From Bacillus sp. MYb209 (GTDB lineage: Bacteria; Bacillota; Bacilli; Bacillales; Bacillaceae_G): a stretch of 64,000 nucleotides of DNA. The stretch covers positions 1 through 64,000 of the forward strand of contig NZ_PCNZ01000003.1 of the NCBI RefSeq assembly GCF_002975175.1, given 5' to 3'. The translations under genes were made by a program, and so were the position numbers. The notes beneath the pieces are model-generated. The model was not told where the DNA came from. It saw only the letters and a program-made list of their open reading frames with translations, and did not search any database. Positions 61,297 through 64,000 of this stretch are shown here, piece after piece; position 1 is the stretch's first letter, and each line of letters starts with the position of its first letter.

Positions 61297-63435
61297 CTAA
61301 TTTGTATTCGCTTCTGTTAATGGTTCTAAAGGCGGTTCTAAATTAAGTATCAAAGTGTCTCCTTCTTGTAAATCTTGTCCTTTTTCAATACTTTGACTCG
61401 TGACATATCCAGTACCTGTTGTTTTTACATCTAATTTCAACAACTTAGAGAAATACATAACATCACGCATTGACCAACCTTTTAGGTTAGGCATTTTCAC
61501 ATTACTTCCTACTAGAAATATGCGATCTCCTTCACTCATTACTTCGCCAGTCTGTGGATACTGTTTTATTATCTTTCCTTCTCCTAATAATACCGGCTGA
61601 AGTTTCTCTTTTTCTGCAATATTTTTTACAGTATCCATCGTTTGATTTACATAATTTTGTACTTTTATTTCAGATTGCTTTGTTGCATCTGCCATTTGCT
61701 TTTCTGTATATGGTTTCACTTTTAAATATTCTAGACTATTTTTCATAACTGGTTTAAAAATTTCAGCAAGAGGCTGAGCACCGTATTCATTCCCCTTTAA
61801 TTTAGGTTGCTTAATGGCTAAATATACGACTAATTGCGGATCATCAATTGGAGCCATTCCTAAGAATGAAAAAATATAATTATCTTTCCCTTCCATATAT
61901 CGTCCATTTTCAGGATTCGGAATTTGCGCTGTCCCTGTTTTACCACCAATCGGATAACCATCAATTTTATACATCGTTCCCGTTCCTTTAGATGATGTTA
62001 TAACACGCTCCATTAAGTTCCTTACCTTATCTGCAGTTTCTTTTTTAATCGGATTCCCTATTTCTTTAGGTTGATTTTCCATAATAACTTGTTTATTTGT
62101 TGGATTTACAACCTTGTCAACAATATAAGGTTGCATCATTTTCCCGTCATTTGCTATAGCTGTGGCCGCTTGTACGATTTGAATAGGAGTTACAGTTGAA
62201 CCTTGACCGAAAGAAGTAGTAACTTGTTGAATTTGAGTATTTAACAATAATGTATTTTTACTTTCTCCAGGCAAATCTATCCCTGTTTTTTGATTGAAAC
62301 CAAATTTGTTCATATATTGCTTGAATTTATTTGGTTTCAGTAACTGGTCTTCTAAAATAGAAAAAGCAACGTTTGATGACCGTTCAAACCCTTCATCAAA
62401 TGTAATTGAGCCCCATCCATAGCCGCCATTATGATCTTTAATCTCCGCTGAACCAACTGCGTATTTTCCTGATTGGAAATATTCTTTCCCGTTATATACG
62501 CCTTCATTAATTGCAGCAGCTAATGTGAAAACTTTCATTGTAGAACCTGGTTCGAATGCGTTCGCAATTGGATCATTTAAAAAATATTCAATGTCTCCCT
62601 TATTAGGATTATAACTAGGCTTACTAGACATTGCTAAAACTTTACCTGTTTTTGGATCTGCAATGATTCCTACTAACATAGAAGGATCATAGTGTTGCTC
62701 CGCTTTATTCATCGCGTCTTCTAAAAAACTATTAATTTGTTTATCAAGCGTAAGATATACGTTATTTCCATTTTTAGCAGGTTCTACTTTTCCTATATCA
62801 TTTGTAAGTGGGATACCTCTTCGTGAACCTACATATTCTACATTTCCGTTTGTAGAGCGTAAATATTTATCTAAACTTTTTTCAAGCCCAAACTTCCCCT
62901 CCGCATTACCTTTATCGTCCGGTCTTGCAAAACCAAGTATATACGAGGCGAAATCTTCATTTGGGTATACTCTGGCTTTTTCTGTTGTAAACGATACACC
63001 TGGTATTTTCAAATTATTAATTTCTTCCTTCGCTTCTCTAGATAAATTACGTCCAATTTTACCAATTTCAACTTGCGTACGTCCTTCATGAAAATTTTTC
63101 ATGATCTCCTCTTTATCAACTTCAAGCGCATCTGCTAAACGTTGTGCAGTATCTTCTTTATCTTTTAATTTATCTTTTCCTTTTAAGTTTACAACGATGC
63201 GATATGTCGTTGAGTCTTGGACTAATACTTTACCGTTTTGATCATAAATTGTCCCGCGATTTGCCTCTAAAACTCCATTTTTGTTTTGTTGTTCATTCGC
63301 AAGATCTTTTACATTAACACTATGCACGACTCCTACTGCTTGAATATAAAATATACGTAAAAGCATAGTAAGGAACAAAACAATAAAAACAATCATCATA
63401 TATCGAGCGCCTTTATTCGTTTGAAGTTTATGCAT
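61297..63435 (-). CDS. class B penicillin-binding protein with two PASTA domains (PBP2B/SpoVD-like)
   Basis: 712 residues. One membrane anchor (about 13-33), a PBP dimer domain beginning RGTIYDQNGKVLVQDSTTYR, then the transpeptidase: SxxK in EPGSTMKVFTLAAA near residue 300, SxN in RSSNVAF near 357 and KTG in IGGKTGTAQIPN near 495. Two C-terminal PASTA repeats follow (PVLLGEGKIIKQYPQTGEVM; MPNLKGWSMRDVMYFSKLLK). It cross-links peptidoglycan outside the membrane. The main pbpB and spoVD genes are normally in the mra/mur cluster; this one stands alone, so it is a paralogue, possibly contributing to beta-lactam tolerance. GAGGAGATTAGT precedes the ATG. Confidence 0.9.
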   Translation of the reverse strand: MHKLQTNKGARYMMIVFIVLFLTMLLRIFYIQAVGVVHSVNVKDLANEQQNKNGVLEANRGTIYDQNGKVLVQDSTTYRIVVNLKGKDKLKDKEDTAQRLADALEVDKEEIMKNFHEGRTQVEIGKIGRNLSREAKEEINNLKIPGVSFTTEKARVYPNEDFASYILGFARPDDKGNAEGKFGLEKSLDKYLRSTNGNVEYVGSRRGIPLTNDIGKVEPAKNGNNVYLTLDKQINSFLEDAMNKAEQHYDPSMLVGIIADPKTGKVLAMSSKPSYNPNKGDIEYFLNDPIANAFEPGSTMKVFTLAAAINEGVYNGKEYFQSGKYAVGSAEIKDHNGGYGWGSITFDEGFERSSNVAFSILEDQLLKPNKFKQYMNKFGFNQKTGIDLPGESKNTLLLNTQIQQVTTSFGQGSTVTPIQIVQAATAIANDGKMMQPYIVDKVVNPTNKQVIMENQPKEIGNPIKKETADKVRNLMERVITSSKGTGTMYKIDGYPIGGKTGTAQIPNPENGRYMEGKDNYIFSFLGMAPIDDPQLVVYLAIKQPKLKGNEYGAQPLAEIFKPVMKNSLEYLKVKPYTEKQMADATKQSEIKVQNYVNQTMDTVKNIAEKEKLQPVLLGEGKIIKQYPQTGEVMSEGDRIFLVGSNVKMPNLKGWSMRDVMYFSKLLKLDVKTTGTGYVTSQSIEKGQDLQEGDTLILNLEPPLEPLTEANTN

Positions 63436-63639
63436 ACTAATCTCCTCGCCTTTCCAATGTATTAATGTGAATATGCGCTACTAAATATGTTCTTTATTAT
63501 ATTAGATACTATCTTTTTCGAAGTTTTTTTACTAATTCCTCTATAACAATAAGAAAACCAGCTCTGTTGCTATTTGTTTTTTATTAATTTTGTATTTTTA
63601 ACATAAAATACGGTAAGTGAAATTTAAGAATTTTCAAAT

Positions 63640-63668
63640 AAAAAGAACCTACTTTTTGTAGGTTCTTA
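63640..63668 (-). terminator. terminator of the PAP2 gene
   Basis: AAGAACCTAC/GTAGGTTCTT stem, five-base loop, TTTTTAT on the minus strand. Confidence 0.85.
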
Positions 63669-63671
63669 CGA

Positions 63672-64000
63672 TTAAGCTATATGGTTATATTTCGCTAAAA
63701 AAGGAACTCGTTTTGCTACTAGTGCATACATTTTGAAAATAAAACTAGCTAATGGTTCAAGTATACGTGTGCTTTGTATTACTAATCCACTTGTAATAAA
63801 TGTTAAGAACGCAGCACCAAGTATATCTAGAGGATAATGAACACCTACGTACATGCGTGATACACCGACTAATATTGCCCATATAAGCGCGATATATTTA
63901 AGCTTTTCTCCTCTTAGAATAAATACGAAAGCAATCGAAAATACAAGTACAGAATGATCACTTACAAATGATGAATCTGCTGCATGCGGTACTAATTGAT
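63672..64000 (-). CDS. bcrC: PAP2-family undecaprenyl-diphosphatase (BcrC-like), partial
   Basis: The gene runs off the right edge; about 108 C-terminal codons are present. The frame reads QLVPHAADSSFVSDHSVLVF, where SFVSDH is the second phosphatase motif (usually PSGH/SDH), and SRMYVGVHYPLDILGAAFL is the third (SRxxxGxHYPxD). The segments are hydrophobic and the tail is basic. This matches BcrC/YwoA, which dephosphorylates undecaprenyl diphosphate at the outer face of the membrane and protects from bacitracin. The 5' part and start are outside the window. A shorter start at 63854 would remove the catalytic motifs and is rejected. Confidence 0.85.
   Translation of the reverse strand, partial: QLVPHAADSSFVSDHSVLVFSIAFVFILRGEKLKYIALIWAILVGVSRMYVGVHYPLDILGAAFLTFITSGLVIQSTRILEPLASFIFKMYALVAKRVPFLAKYNHIA

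Noticed and set aside
63672-63854. 60-codon stand-alone gene start at 63854
   Set aside because: The frame continues upstream to the window edge with PAP2 motifs, so the ATG is internal.

Overview
The window looks like chromosomal DNA of the Bacillus cereus group (B. cereus, B. thuringiensis or B. anthracis type). The pointers are low-GC DNA with strong GGAGG-type ribosome binding sites, a cholesterol-dependent cytolysin very close to cereolysin O/anthrolysin O behind a perfect PlcR box, a type III (BcIII-like) class A beta-lactamase lipoprotein, a heterocycloanthracin/sonorensin-type peptide precursor, and many small single-gene functions (GNAT, NUDIX, DinB, YwqG, DUF4180, DUF3189, DUF4269) typical of Bacillus accessory chromosome. 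No rRNA, tRNA, CRISPR array or intact insertion sequence was seen.

Layout. 0.4-8.5 kb: alpha/beta hydrolase, broken acetyltransferase, MacB-like ABC exporter, beta-lactamase, large membrane protein. 8.7-13.3 kb: truncated phosphatase, PlcR box plus promoter driving a 26-residue peptide and the cytolysin, then an OmpR-type two-component system. 13.6-18.4 kb: broken DinB, HAD hydrolase, DUF4180, arylamine N-acetyltransferase, YdeI/OmdA-like protein, FAD oxidoreductase. 18.4-21.4 kb: a decayed stretch around phosphatidylserine synthase, followed by a GC-richer 2-keto acid decarboxylase that looks acquired. 21.5-32.2 kb: sugar dehydrogenase-like propeller protein, GIY-YIG protein, UppP, bacillithiol transferase BstA with acetyltransferases, PH-domain protein, patatin, YxiJ, DnaJ-C28-like and YwqG proteins. 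32.2-35.9 kb: AT-rich DNA with a frameshifted RidA gene and a LAGLIDADG endonuclease overlapping a gene of unknown function. 35.9-50.5 kb: MBL-fold enzyme, second beta-clamp, NUDIX and GNAT enzymes, OFA-family transporter, heterocycloanthracin precursor, nucleoside hydrolase, a deletion-scarred MocR/EamA pair, glycerophosphodiesterase and an unusual Arg/Asp/Cys protein. 50.6-53.0 kb: tiny ORFs, a RecU-like remnant and a frameshifted sulfotransferase. 53.2-64.0 kb: MFS pump next to a MerR-methyltransferase fusion gene, DegV, DUF3189, VanZ, serine hydrolase, an MFS transporter behind a T-box leader, a PASTA class B penicillin-binding protein and a PAP2 (BcrC-like) phosphatase running off the right edge.

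Themes. (1) Cell-envelope and antibiotic functions recur: beta-lactamase, PBP, UppP and BcrC-like phosphatases, VanZ, three efflux-type MFS genes and an ABC exporter. (2) Virulence: the cytolysin, with a tiny amphipathic peptide apparently in the same PlcR-controlled transcript. (3) Gene decay is unusually frequent: at least a dozen genes are broken by stops, frameshifts or deletions. (4) The best leads for undescribed biology are the 26-residue peptide upstream of the cytolysin, the orphan heterocycloanthracin precursor, the MerR-methyltransferase/MFS pair with a 19-bp-spacer promoter, the T-box-controlled MFS gene and the LAGLIDADG-linked gene pair. All family assignments come from reading motifs by eye; no database search was run.
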